Below, one piece after another: positions 1 through 7,917 of a DNA stretch of 64,000 nt; the stretch's first letter is position 1; each line of letters starts with the position of its first letter. Position numbers and translations under genes: made by a program. The stretch is from CAWEEP01 sp963808125 (GTDB lineage Bacteria; Chloroflexota; Dormibacteria; Aeolococcales; Aeolococcaceae): assembly GCA_963808125.1 (NCBI GenBank), contig CAWEEP010000071.1:1-64000 (forward strand), read 5' to 3'. The notes beneath the pieces are model-generated. The model made no database searches. It was given only the letters and a program-made list of their open reading frames with translations, and had not been told where the DNA came from.

Positions 1-28
1 TGTGGGATTTCACCACATAGTGGACGCA

Positions 29-1270
29 TGTCTCGGGACATAGTGGACACCCTTCACGGAGGCGTGCCCCATGGGTCTCGAGCGCTACGTCGTCGATGCG
101 GTGGTTCTGGAGGGTCGGAGTCCCCGCGAGCTCGCCCGCCTCCACGGCATCTCCAAGAGCTGGATCTACCAGCTGGTCACCCGCTTCCGCGCCGGCGGGT
201 ACGACGCCCTGACCGCGGCGCCCCCGCCGCCCCCACGGCTGCTCCCACCAGGTCGGTCCCGAGCTCCAGGCGGCGATCATCGCCCTCCGCCAAGAACTCG
301 ACGCCGCCGGCTACGACGCCGGCCCCGCCAGCATCCGCCACCACCTCCTCCAGCGCTTTCCCCAGGTTCCCGCCCCCGGTACCATCTGGCGCATCCTCTC
401 CCGCCACGGCCGGGTCACCCCTCAGCCCCAGAAGCGCCCCCGCTCCTCCTTCGTCCGCTTCGAGGCCTCCCTCCCCAACGAGATGTGGCAGGCCGACACC
501 ACCCACTGGCACCTCGCCGACGGCCAGGACGTCGAGATCCTCAACCTCCTCGACGACCACTCCCGCCTCCTGGTCGGCTCCGACACCTGCCGCACCTTCA
601 AGGCCCTGGACGTCGTCCAGAGCTTCTACGCCGCCGCCGAACTCCACGGCTTCCCCGCCGCCCTGCTCACCGACAACGGCGCAGTCTTCAGCGGCGCCTC
701 ACGCCGTGGCAAGGTGCTCCTCGAATCCGAGCTGGAACGCCTCGGCATCCTCGCCAAGATCTCCACTCCCTATCACCCCCAGACCTGCGGCAAGGTTGAG
801 CGCTTCCACCAGACCCTCAAGCGCTTCCTGGCCCGCCAGCCCCCAGCTCCCTCTGCTCGCCGCGCTCCAGCTCCAGTACTCGACACCTTCCGCGCCTTCT
901 ACAACCACCACCGGCCCCATCGGCCTCTCGCCCCCTGCGGGTCGCCTTCACCGCCCGCCTCAAGGCCCACCCTGTCGGCGCCACCCCCGAGGCCCACTTC
1001 CGCGTCCGCCACGACCGCGTCGACCAGGCCGGCAAGGTCTCCCTCCGCTACCTCAGCCGCCTCCACCACATCGGCGTCGGCCGGGCCCACAGGGGCGAAG
1101 CCATCCACCTCCTCGTCGCCAACAAGGGACGTCAGGATCCTCGGCGATGACGAATCCTGATCCGCCAGCGGACCCTCGACCCCTCCCGCGACTACCAGCC
1201 TCGCGGGGGCCCCGTCGCCCGCTTAGAGTCCACGATGTCCTGAGACAGGTGTCCAGGATGTCCCGAGACA
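29..1270 (+). mobile_element. IS481-family insertion sequence, decayed
   Basis: The element is bounded by imperfect 23-bp inverted repeats at 29-51 and 1248-1270 that differ at two positions; each carries the core TGTCTCGGGACAT. Further copies of the motif lie just inside or outside the ends (GTCC.CGATGTCCTGAGACA at 1229-1247, CACATAGTGGAC at 13-24), as is usual for IS481 termini. The right end stops 6 bp from the CCA end of the tRNA-Cys gene. The transposase is frameshifted, so this copy is probably not autonomous. No target duplication could be identified with confidence. Confidence 0.8.
71..1150 (+). pseudogene. IS481-family transposase, frameshifted
   Basis: DDE-type transposase that would cut and join the IS ends. 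The N-terminal helix-turn-helix starts MGLERYVVDAVVLEG in the frame of position 71. The reading then moves frame in the C-rich run near 220-233. The catalytic core follows in the frame of position 483: WQADTTHWHL holds the first Asp, LLTDNGAVF the second, and PQTCGKVERFHQT the Glu. A local double shift near 845-885 scrambles the stretch before NHHRPHR. After about 935 the frame changes again, giving the typical IS481 tail RVAFTARLKAHPVG...HHIGVGRAHRGEAI ending at TGA 1148-1150. With at least two net frameshifts it is treated as a pseudogene. Sequencing indels are an alternative, since housekeeping genes in the window have similar breaks. Confidence 0.8.
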
Positions 1271-1276
1271 CGACAT

Positions 1277-1350
1277 TGGAGGCGACGGTGGGAATCGAAC
1301 CCACGATCAGGGTTTTGCAGACCCGTGCCTTACCACTTGGCTACGTCGCC
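1277..1350 (-). tRNA. tRNA-Cys(GCA)
   Basis: The reverse complement starts GGCGACGTAGCCAAGTGGT and folds as a cloverleaf. The acceptor stem GGCGACG pairs with CGTCGCC, the anticodon loop CTGCAAA gives anticodon GCA, and the T-arm reads GTGGGTTCGATTCCCAC. The discriminator is U, as expected for tRNA-Cys. CCA is encoded (1277-1279). The IS481 copy ends 6 bp beyond its 3' end. Confidence 0.93.
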
Positions 1351-1664
1351 GCACCAGCGAGGATACCCAAGTCGGCGGGGGCCGGGCCCCGGCGTCATGG
1401 CTGTCGTCACCGCCCGGCGGCTACTCAGTGTAGCCGGCGCCTCTCCATGGAGATGGATGGGGCGGGAACGGCGGGGCTCCTTGGTGACGGAGTCCTGTGA
1501 ATAACCCGTCGTCATAGTCGGGGAGGAGGGGTGCGGGGAGGAGGGGGTGGATAACGCCCGCGCTGTGGACAACCTCGGGGCATGATCGGGCGGTCGTAAA
1601 GAACGACCCTCCCGGCCCCAAAGGTTTGGCACCCGAGCCGAGAGGGTCCAGCGGGGAAAACCCC
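1351..1664. other. Intergenic region with a cluster of DnaA-box-like motifs and small hairpins
   Basis: No convincing gene. Three 9-mers in the same orientation resemble the DnaA box (reverse complement TTATNCACA): TGTGAATAA at 1496-1504 matches exactly, while GGTGGATAA at 1546-1554 and TGTGGACAA at 1564-1572 have one mismatch each. A short hairpin GGTCGT/ACGACC sits at about 1592-1607, and GACCCTC is mirrored by GAGGGTC between about 1605 and 1647. The last part probably holds the left end and promoter of the three-gene transposon. No terminal repeat matching its right end was recognised. Confidence 0.4.
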
Positions 1665-2309
1665 ATGGCCATCGTATGGCCCTGTCGGCTCGGTGTCGAG
1701 GCGTACGCGGCCGCCGGTCGGGGAGTGACGGCGCCCCGACTGCGGTGTCCGGCCTGCCGCGGCCCGCTGATCTTCTGGTCGGGGTACGAGCGCTTCGTCC
1801 GCCGGGCGGGTGCCAGCCAGCGGATCTGGATCCGCCGGGCCAAGTGCCGCCGCTGCCAGGTGACCCATGCGCTGCTGCCCTTCTTCCTGCTGCTTCGCCG
1901 GCTGGATCCGGCAGCCATGATCGGCAGCGCGGTGGCGCGGATGGTGGCTGGGGCCGGAGCCCGGCCGACGGCGGAAGCGCTGGCCGTGCCCCACACCACG
2001 GCGCGTGACTGGCGACGGCGGCACCGGGCGCGGGCGCCGAACTGGCTGGCGAGGGCCGAGGCCCTGGTCGTGGAGCTGGGTGGGGAGCTGCCGCGGTGGC
2101 CGGCGGAGGTGGAGGCCGCGGCCCTCCAAGCCCTGGTCACAGCCTGGCGCCGGGCGGCGACCCGGCTGGCGGGAGCCGACCCGCCGGGGCTCTGGCAGTT
2201 CGTCAGCGCGATGAGCGGCGGGGGCTGGTTGGGCACCACCACGATCCCGCCCTGGGCAGGGGCGCTGGGCCGGGATTTCATCAACGCGACGTCGTCAACG
2301 CCGCCCTGA
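1665..2309 (+). CDS. DUF6431-type zinc-finger/HTH protein of a transposon
   Basis: A 214-residue basic protein. The start at ATG 1665 gives MAIVWPCRLGVEAYAAAGRGV, the typical beginning of this family as I recall it. A CPAC pair near residue 37 and CRRC near residue 73 look like a zinc ribbon (RCPACRGPLIFWSGYERFVR, then RRAKCRRCQVTHALLP). Residues of about 95-125 (RPTAEALAVPHTTARDWRRR) form a helix-turn-helix. Such proteins are usually found directly upstream of integrase-core transposases, as here, and probably bind the element's DNA. The molecular role is not established; accessory transposition protein or element regulator are both possible. It ends 12 bp before the transposase start. Confidence 0.65.
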   Translation: MAIVWPCRLGVEAYAAAGRGVTAPRLRCPACRGPLIFWSGYERFVRRAGASQRIWIRRAKCRRCQVTHALLPFFLLLRRLDPAAMIGSAVARMVAGAGARPTAEALAVPHTTARDWRRRHRARAPNWLARAEALVVELGGELPRWPAEVEAAALQALVTAWRRAATRLAGADPPGLWQFVSAMSGGGWLGTTTIPPWAGALGRDFINATSSTPP

Positions 2310-2321
2310 GGAGTCGCGTCC

Positions 2322-3659
2322 ATGCGCATCGACCCCGAGACCGCCGCCCTGTTCCGCTACACGGTGATCGCCGAAGCCGCCAACCCCCGGCTGCGGCCCA
2401 GGGAGCGAGGCCACCTGGTGAGGGTCCTGGCCGAGCGCACCCATCGTCACCCCGACGGGAGCTGGGTGCGGGTGACGCGGGGTACCCTGGACCGCTGGCT
2501 GCGCGCATACCGGGCCCGCGGGCTCGAGGGATTGCGTCCGGGAACCCGCTCCGACAGCGGGGCAGTGCGCCGTCACCCCGAGCTCTTCGACCTGGCCGCG
2601 TCGTTGCGCCGGGAGCTGCCGGCGCGCAGCGCGGCCCACATCGCCGACATCATCGCCGCCCGCCACGGGGTGCGCATCGCCCCGCGCACCATCCGCGAGC
2701 AGCTGGCCAAGCGTGGCCTGCAACGCGCCCAGCTGACCAGCGAGCCGGTGGCGTACGGCCGGTACGAGGCGGAGCGTCCCAACGAGCGGTGGATCGGCGA
2801 TGTGCTCATCGGGCCCTGGGTGCCCCATCCGCGCAGCGCCGGCAGCCGGCGGGCCCGGCTCTTCCTGCTGGTGGACGACCACAGCCGGCTCTTGGTCCAC
2901 GGCCGCTGGGTGTTCGAGGAGAACGCCCGCTCGGGGCAGTCGGTGCTGCGCGCCGCCATCGCCCGCCGCGGCCTGCCCGAGAGCCTGTACTTGGACAACG
3001 GCGCCCCCTTCGCCGCCGCGGCCCTGGAGCGGAGCTGCGCGGTGCTCGGCATCCGCCTGGTGCACAGCCGCCCGTACCGCCCCCAGGGCCGGGGCAAGCA
3101 GGAGCGGCTGAACCGGGTCATCCGAGAGCGCTTCCTGATCGAGGCCGAGGCCGTCGGCATCAGCGACCTCGACGAGCTCAACGACCGCTTCCTGGCCTGG
3201 TCGGAGGCGGTGCTCAACTGCCGCGTCCATGCCGAGACCGGGCAGACGCCGATCCAGCGATTCCTCGCCGGCGGCCCACCCCGGATCGCCGATCGCGCCC
3301 TGGTCCTGGAGGCCTTCCGCTGGTCGGCACGGCGCACCGTGACCAAGACCGCCACGGTGAGCCTGGCCGGCAACCGCTATCAGGTCGACGCCGCGCTGGT
3401 GGGCCAGAAGATCGAGCTCCGCTACGACCCCGAGGACCTGAGCTCCCTCAGCGTCCACCTCGACGGCAGCCTGGTCGGCATGGCGACCCCCTACGTCATC
3501 GAGCACCACGTCCATCCCCAAGTTCCCCAGGCCCGGCCCAGCTCGTCCTCCCCGCCCACCGGCGTCGACTACCTGAACCTGGTGCTCACCGCCTACAACG
3601 ACGAGATCGTCGGCGACATCGCCTATCGCGACCTGGTCGACCCGGAGGGCGAGCGATGA
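2322..3659 (+). CDS. DDE transposase with integrase core (Mu/IS481-like)
   Basis: A 445-residue transposase. The N-terminal part (residues 1-130) holds helix-turn-helix segments (VTRGTLDRWLRAYRARGLEGL and a second HTH near RTIREQLAKRGL). The RNase H-like integrase core follows: first Asp in NERWIGDVLIG, second Asp in SLYLDNGAPFA, and Glu in RGKQERLNRV. The C-terminal beta-barrel-like region (RRTVTKTATVSLAGNRYQV) resembles the Mu transposase C-terminal domain. The gene lies between the DUF6431 gene and the ATPase gene and overlaps the latter by 4 bp (ATGA), which suggests translational coupling. The catalytic triad appears intact, so this element may still be active. Confidence 0.85.
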   Translation: MRIDPETAALFRYTVIAEAANPRLRPRERGHLVRVLAERTHRHPDGSWVRVTRGTLDRWLRAYRARGLEGLRPGTRSDSGAVRRHPELFDLAASLRRELPARSAAHIADIIAARHGVRIAPRTIREQLAKRGLQRAQLTSEPVAYGRYEAERPNERWIGDVLIGPWVPHPRSAGSRRARLFLLVDDHSRLLVHGRWVFEENARSGQSVLRAAIARRGLPESLYLDNGAPFAAAALERSCAVLGIRLVHSRPYRPQGRGKQERLNRVIRERFLIEAEAVGISDLDELNDRFLAWSEAVLNCRVHAETGQTPIQRFLAGGPPRIADRALVLEAFRWSARRTVTKTATVSLAGNRYQVDAALVGQKIELRYDPEDLSSLSVHLDGSLVGMATPYVIEHHVHPQVPQARPSSSSPPTGVDYLNLVLTAYNDEIVGDIAYRDLVDPEGER

Positions 3660-4471
3660 GCCGGGCACCCTGGGTCACCCACTTCGGGCTCACCCACATG
3701 CCCTTCGCCAAGTCCATCCCGGCCGCCGATCTCTTCCCCCGGGCTGCCCATGCCGAGGCCGTGGCCCGGATCGGCTTCTGCATCGCCGAGAGCCTGCTCG
3801 GGGTGCTCGTCGGCGACGTCGGCTGCGGCAAGACGGTGGCGGTGCGCGCCGCGGTCGACGGGCTCGACCGCACCCGCCACCAGGTCATCTACGTGGCCAA
3901 CCCCGCCTTCGGCTCCCGCGGCCTCTACGTCTCCCTCGTCAGCGCCCTCGGCGGTGCCCCCCGCCACCGCAAGGCCGAGCTGATCGCCCAGACCGCCGAC
4001 CTGCTCGCCGCCGAGGAGGCCGAGCGCCACCGCCGCGTCATCTTCGTGATCGACGAGGCCCATCTGCTCACCCCCGAGCAACTCGAGGAGCTCCGCCTGC
4101 TCACCAACGCCGACTTCGACTCCCGCAGCCCCTTCGTCGGCATCCTGGTCGGCCAGCCCACCCTCTCCCGCCGGCTGCGCATGGGGGCCTTCGCCGCCCT
4201 CGACCAGCGCATCGCCGTGCGCTTCACCCTCGCCCCCATGGATCTCGGCGAGTCGCTCAGCTACCTGCGTCACCACCTCGCCCTGGTGGGACGCACCGAC
4301 CCCCTCTTCGCCGACGACGCCGTGGCTCGCCTCCACCGGGTCGCCAACGGCCTCCCCCGCCAGCTCAACAACGCCGCCACCGCCGCCCTGATCGCCGCCG
4401 CCGCCGACGGCAAGGCCATCGTCGACGACGTCAGCGCCAAGCGCGCCGTCGCCGAGCTCACCCGGGAGTGA
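3656..4471 (+). CDS. AAA+ ATPase, transposition partner (ExeA/TnsC/IstB-like)
   Basis: A 271-residue P-loop ATPase. Walker A is GDVGCGKT at about residues 46-53, Walker B is VIFVIDEAH at about 126-134, and there is a plausible sensor region (FVGILVGQPTLSRRL). The C-terminal part (ARLHRVANGLPRQLNNAATAAL) is the AAA+ lid seen in ExeA/TniB/TnsC-type proteins. In related transposons this subunit binds DNA and steers the transposase to a target. The start ATG overlaps the transposase stop (ATGA, 3656-3659). The last codons and downstream DNA are partly duplicated at 6049 onward. It is not assigned to general secretion because of its transposon context. Confidence 0.8.
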   Translation: MSRAPWVTHFGLTHMPFAKSIPAADLFPRAAHAEAVARIGFCIAESLLGVLVGDVGCGKTVAVRAAVDGLDRTRHQVIYVANPAFGSRGLYVSLVSALGGAPRHRKAELIAQTADLLAAEEAERHRRVIFVIDEAHLLTPEQLEELRLLTNADFDSRSPFVGILVGQPTLSRRLRMGAFAALDQRIAVRFTLAPMDLGESLSYLRHHLALVGRTDPLFADDAVARLHRVANGLPRQLNNAATAALIAAAADGKAIVDDVSAKRAVAELTRE

Positions 4472-4589
4472 CGGCCACCACCTCCCTCCATCGACACGGC
4501 GTCCTTGCGCGCTGGCCGCTCAGCGGCGTCGTGTCGACATCCCCGCCCAGCCCCGCCAATCCGTGATCACCCAGCTCCGCCAACAAGGG
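4459..4589 (+). repeat. Transposon right-end repeat, copy 1
   Basis: Starts within the last codons of the ATPase gene (TCACCCGGGAGTGACGG) and runs to about CCGCCAACAAG at 4578-4586. It aligns with 6049-6197: both share CACCTCCCTCCATCGACACG, CAGCGGCGTCGTGTCGA and CCAATCCGTGATCACCCAGC with scattered substitutions. Internally it holds two imperfect ~24-bp units ending in CCGCCAA, consistent with multiple transposase-binding sites at one end. Confidence 0.7.
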
Positions 4590-4621
4590 TTTCCCCCCGC
4601 GGAGTTGCGGGTTTTCCCTGA

Positions 4622-4672
4622 TGACGCCGTGGCGGTGGCCCCGCGATCCTGGCCAAGCGCTTCTTGGCGTCA
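4622..4672 (+). promoter_or_regulatory. Possible structured leader of the secreted-peptide gene
   Basis: Two inverted repeats compete for the same bases: TGACGCC (4622-4628) with GGCGTCA (4666-4672), and GCCAAG (4652-4657) with CTTGGC (4663-4668). They cannot both form. The region ends 25 bp before the start codon and 9 bp before the AGGAGG ribosome binding site (4682-4687). A regulatory role is speculative. Confidence 0.25.
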
Positions 4673-4696
4673 GCAACAGATAGGAGGCAGGTCGAC

Positions 4697-5452
4697 ATGA
4701 CAAACCAGCTAGGTTCCATCGGACGACGGTGGCTGATCGAAGGAGCAGTGATCGCAGGTGCGGTGACAGTGTTCGTGGCTTCGACCCAGGGGGTGCTGGC
4801 AGCCGGACCGCCATCCCAACAGACCAACACGTCGACGGCGTCCGGACTGGTGATCTCGGCGGCCGGGAATCCGCTCGCTACGGCGGGCACCCGGCAGCCG
4901 ACCAGTGCGCAGATGGCGCTGGTGAATCGGAAGTTCGGCTTCCTGGAGACCAAGGGCCTGTGGGGCGAGTTCACGAGCGTGAATGGGGTGCTGGCGCTGA
5001 AGGAGCCGGTTGCCACCCTGCAAGCTGAGCACAACCTCACAGCGGCACAGGTCCAGAGCATCCAGTCGATCCTGGCCGACTACCAGCAGGACGTCGCGGC
5101 GGCGGCGAGCAGCGCGTCAGCCGTGCCGGCGGGCGCGCCCACCCCGGATCTGTCAACCAGCGGCACGGTGATATATTTCACATACGACGATGTGCTTAAC
5201 TTCCTCTACGGCGCGGCCATAGCGGGGCCCTGGGCAATCATGGCCGCCGTCACCGCCGTGGCGTCGATCATGGGCGGTCCAGTGGGTTTCGTGATCGGAG
5301 TAATTGTTAGCATCATTGGGGGTACCACCATCGCAAACCTTGCGTACCTCATCCTTCAAGCCGTCTCTCGGCACCAGGGCATCTACTTTGGCATCACCTG
5401 GAACTGGATCTGGCCGAACTGGACTCAAGGTACCTGGTGTGGTTGCAACTGA
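4697..5452 (+). CDS. Secreted hydrophobic peptide precursor, bacteriocin-like, function unknown
   Basis: A 251-residue protein not assigned to a known family. ATG 4697 is chosen because AGGAGG lies 9 bp upstream. Residues 13-36 form a signal peptide or signal anchor (RRWLIEGAVIAGAVTVFVAS, then a VLAA site). Residues 40-155 are polar, with a helical stretch around 105-135. Residues 166-222 are strongly hydrophobic and rich in Gly, Ala and Ile (GPWAIMAAVTAVASIMGG, IGVIVSIIGGTTIANLAYLIL). The tail is tryptophan-rich and ends WCGCN. A leader followed by a hydrophobic core recalls class II or circular bacteriocin precursors, but no maturation genes are visible. The segment is AT-richer than its neighbours near 5160-5350. 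It lies between two copies of a transposon end with a small membrane protein gene downstream, so it may be mobile cargo. Confidence 0.5.
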   Translation: MTNQLGSIGRRWLIEGAVIAGAVTVFVASTQGVLAAGPPSQQTNTSTASGLVISAAGNPLATAGTRQPTSAQMALVNRKFGFLETKGLWGEFTSVNGVLALKEPVATLQAEHNLTAAQVQSIQSILADYQQDVAAAASSASAVPAGAPTPDLSTSGTVIYFTYDDVLNFLYGAAIAGPWAIMAAVTAVASIMGGPVGFVIGVIVSIIGGTTIANLAYLILQAVSRHQGIYFGITWNWIWPNWTQGTWCGCN

Positions 5453-5484
5453 CGGTGCCGAGCGACAGGAAGGAGGACGGCATA

Positions 5485-5866
5485 ATGAGTAAGACCATGG
5501 TGAATCTCCGTACCCTGTCGATCTGGGGCTACGTGTTGGCCTTCGGCTCCCTATTCGGCGTCGCCACCTTCGGTTACTCGATCCACGGCCCCAGTGGATC
5601 GACTTCAGACCGGGTTGTTCTACGTGTGGTTGGTCACGGCCCTCATCGGGTCGTCGCTGATCGGGTACAAGGACCATCTCGTCACAGCCGGTCGGCTCAG
5701 GGCGCGGGTCACCCTGAGCGATGGGGCGGTGCTGCTGGCGGCACTGGTGCTCATCGTCGTGCTGCCGAGCTTCATGGGCATCATCAGGGGGTTGATCCTC
5801 CTAGTGTTGTTCACCCCCTACATGCTTTGGTGGTTCAGGCAGCTCGAGACCATACAGACGGCCTGA
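5485..5866 (+). CDS. Small multi-pass membrane protein, apparently frameshifted; possible immunity protein
   Basis: ATG 5485 follows a strong ribosome binding site (AAGGAGG, about 5469-5475). The first frame gives one membrane helix (LSIWGYVLAFGSLFGVATFGY) and reaches about residue 36. The remaining hydrophobic sequence lies one base out of frame from about 5594 (LFYVWLVTALIGSSLIGY, GAVLLAALVLIVVLP and GLILLVLFTPYMLWWF), ending at 5866. Read together this is a roughly four-helix protein of about 126 residues. Two overlapping small genes are an alternative. It starts 32 bp after the secreted peptide gene, the position expected for an immunity or export partner, but no sequence family was recognised. 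The frameshift sits near the CCCCAG at 5588-5593. Confidence 0.45.
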
Positions 5867-6048
5867 TCCCGGGAGGTAATGAGGATGTCCGCCCTCATCG
5901 TGTGCGGACATCCCCGTCAGACCGGCTGCTGCGTGGCGTCAAGCCGGTCTGACCCTTCTCGGCCGACCCGTCGCGAGCCCGACAGGTTGCCGCAGTCTTG
6001 GATCCTCGTTTGGGCACGACCCCAGTGACGCTCATGGTGGAGCGGGAG
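5867..6048. other. Intergenic, possible decayed ATPase 3' end
   Basis: No intact gene. In the + frame ending at TGA 6061-6063 the last residues read MVEREVTRE, resembling the AVAELTRE end of the ATPase at 3656-4471. This could be the remnant of a diverged second transposon. Confidence 0.3.
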
Positions 6049-6197
6049 GTCACCCGGGAGTGACGGCCGCCACCTCCCTCCATCGACACGGCGACGTTGC
6101 GCGTTGCCCACTCAGCGGCGTCGTGTCGATATCGCCGCCCAGCCTCGCCAATCCGTGATCACCCAGCTCCGCCGTTCCATGGTCATCCAGCGCCGCC
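6049..6197 (+). repeat. Transposon right-end repeat, copy 2 (diverged)
   Basis: Homologous to 4459-4589. Shared blocks include TCACCCGGGAGTGACGGCC, CACCTCCCTCCATCGACACG and CCAATCCGTGATCACCCAGC. Copy 2 has an extra ~24-bp unit (ATGGTCATCCAGCGCCGCC) before the common CTAACAAG/CCAACAAG end. It is fused directly to the truncated IS30 transposase, so the end probably marks the insertion that removed the IS30 5' part. Confidence 0.65.
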
Positions 6198-7253
6198 GCT
6201 AACAAGCTGCGTCGGAACGCGGCCACTCGTGGTGGCCTCCTCGAGTATCGAGCCACCGCCGCGCAGTGGCATGCGGACCGCCGTGCCAAGCGCCCGAAGG
6301 ACGCCAAGCTCGCGACGAACGCACTACTCCGCCAGTACGTCCAGGAACGCCTGAGCGGGATGCTGGTGGCAGCCGACGGCACCGCTGCCAGGGGTCCCAC
6401 CGTACCGTGGAAGGGACGGCGCCACGGGCGGCGCACGCATCGGCGATGGGCCAGGGCGTGAAGTCCCGAGCAGATCGCCAACCGCCTCCGCGTCGAATAC
6501 CCTGATGATGCGTCAATGTGGATCTCACACGAGGCGATCTACCAGGCGCTGTTCGTGCAGGGCCGGGGGGCTCTGCGCCGTGAACTGACGGCATGTCTGC
6601 GGACTGGGCGAGCGCTCCGGGTTCCGCGAGCCCGTGCCCGGCGGCGTGGCAAGGGTTTCGTCACGCGCGAGGTCATGATCAGCGAGCGGCCGGCCGAGGT
6701 CGCCGATCGCGCTGTCCCTGGCCATTGGGAAGGGGATCTGATCCTGGGGCTCGGCAGCTCTGCCATTGGCACTCTCGTGGAGCGCACCACGCGGTTCACG
6801 ATGCTCCTGCACCTGCCACGCATGGACGGGCATGGCGATGGTCCGCGAATCAAGAATGGCCCGGCCCTGGCAGGACACGGTGCCGAGGCGGTCCGCGATG
6901 CCATCACTGCTTCGATCGTGAAGTTGCCCGATGAGCTGCGCAGATCGCTGACGTGGGATCAGGGCACAGAGATGGCCGAGCACGCGCGGCTTCGGTTCGA
7001 AACCGGCCTGCCGATCTACTTCTGTGACCCGCGCAGTCCGTGGCAACGAGGAACCAACGAGAACACCAACGGCCTGCTACGCCAGTACTTTCCCAAAGGT
7101 ACAGACCTCAGCAAGCACAGCGTCGAGGAGCTCGAGGCGGTCGCGGCGGCTCTCAACGGGCGACCACGGAAGACCCTCGGTTGGCGGACACCCGCAGAGG
7201 TCTTGAATGACTACATAATCTCCGTCCAGGCAGGTACCGTTGCGACGACCCCT
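6198..7253 (+). mobile_element. IS30-family insertion sequence, left-truncated
   Basis: IS30 homology begins abruptly at about 6198 (CTGCGTCGGAACGCGGCCAC, encoding LRRNAATRGG), so the left end and the N-terminal transposase part are missing. The right end is placed at about 7253 from the terminal motif CCGTTGCGACGACCCC typical of this subgroup. The right end truncates an ImmA/IrrE-like gene. Confidence 0.7.
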
Positions 7254-7256
7254 TGA
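6198..7256 (+). pseudogene. IS30-family transposase, 5'-truncated with internal stop
   Basis: One continuous frame reads LRRNAATRGGLLEYRATAAQ at its start, then GRRTHRRWARA, stop, SPEQIANRLRVEYP, and on to the end. The TGA at 6459-6461 stands where relatives have Trp (WSPEQIA), a TGG-to-TGA change. Downstream the DDE core is well preserved: GHWEGDLILG, LTWDQGTEM and SPWQRGTNENTNGLLRQYFP, ending RKTLGWRTPAEVL. The missing N-terminal DNA-binding domain and the nonsense codon make it inactive. A restart at ATG 6516 would give only the catalytic part. Confidence 0.85.
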
Positions 7257-7257
7257 G

Positions 7258-7839
7258 CCCGGGCAGGCTGTCTGCGACGTCGCCGCGGCCGAGCTGCTCA
7301 TACCGGAGCCCTACTTCTGTCGGCAACTCGTCTCCGTGCCCTTGACCTTTGACCATCTCTTGGCACTGAGCAATCGCTTTCTCATGTCCCCAGATAGTGT
7401 CATCCGTCGGGTAGCAGAAGTGCTGCCCGGTGGCCGCGCTGCCTTATTGAAGCGCCGCCAGTCTTTCACCTCTGCCCGTCCTCTTGACGTTGGCCTATTC
7501 AATCGTTGGCCGCGCTGGCTCCCGGATGTCATCGGTGAACGTGCGTTTAGGCCAAACCTCTTCTCACGGGCGTCGCAGCAGGGTGGACGTGCGGTGACTG
7601 CCTCACTCACGGTTGTTACCCCCGGCTATCGCCTCCCCCAACTACACGCGATACTCCTCACCAACCCTAACCAGACGCGAACTGTTTCCTCGGCCACGGC
7701 CAGCTCGGCCCCTCTCTACGTGAGGAATTCCGATTTCATTCTCCTAGTCCAGTTCCCGGGCGCCTCCACATCAGACCTCTGGGATCGCATCGCCAGGCGA
7801 GCCCCGCGGTCCGAGCCCACAAAAGGCTCAACTCAATAG
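7258..7839 (+). pseudogene. ImmA/IrrE-type metallopeptidase, C-terminal fragment
   Basis: The frame continuing out of the IS30 end encodes CDVAAAELLIPEPYF, then SVPLTFDHLLALSNRFLMSPDSVIRRV, which matches the segment that follows the HExxH helix in ImmA/IrrE peptidases (AAELLMP...LA..F.VS...). The metal-binding N-terminal half is absent, replaced by IS30. The remaining ~190 residues include a C-terminal domain of unknown function. In full form these proteins cleave a repressor and often pair with an XRE regulator; none is visible. The gene is judged to be a remnant. Confidence 0.6.
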
Positions 7840-7917
7840 TGGGATGTCAGATGCCGTTGGCGCATATGCCGCGAGCGAAGCAACGGGTCAAGGGGCCCAC
7901 TCGCACTGTTGCACTGT

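Larger units (their letters stand above)
1580..4589 (+). mobile_element. Three-gene transposon: DUF6431 protein, DDE transposase, AAA+ ATPase
   Basis: Three co-directional genes with short or overlapping junctions encode a zinc-finger DUF6431-like protein, a DDE integrase and an ATPase, a layout reminiscent of Mu/Tn7/IS21-type systems in which an ATPase regulates target use. The right end is inferred from imperfect repeats of about 24 bp ending ...CAGCCCCGCCAA and ...CAGCTCCGCCAA at about 4540-4583, probably transposase-binding sites. A second copy of this end occurs at 6049-6197. The left boundary is only approximate. Confidence 0.6.

Noticed and set aside
28..1500. 490-residue open frame across the IS481 and tRNA-Cys
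   Set aside because: Low-complexity Pro/Arg/Ser composition, runs through the tRNA gene; it is an out-of-frame shadow of the transposase.
2295..3668. 457-residue frame opposite the DDE transposase
   Set aside because: High-GC antisense shadow; the + strand frame carries the catalytic motifs.
4598..4620. Rho-independent terminator after the ATPase gene
   Set aside because: There is a T-rich run (GGGTTTTCCC) but no convincing GC stem immediately before it.
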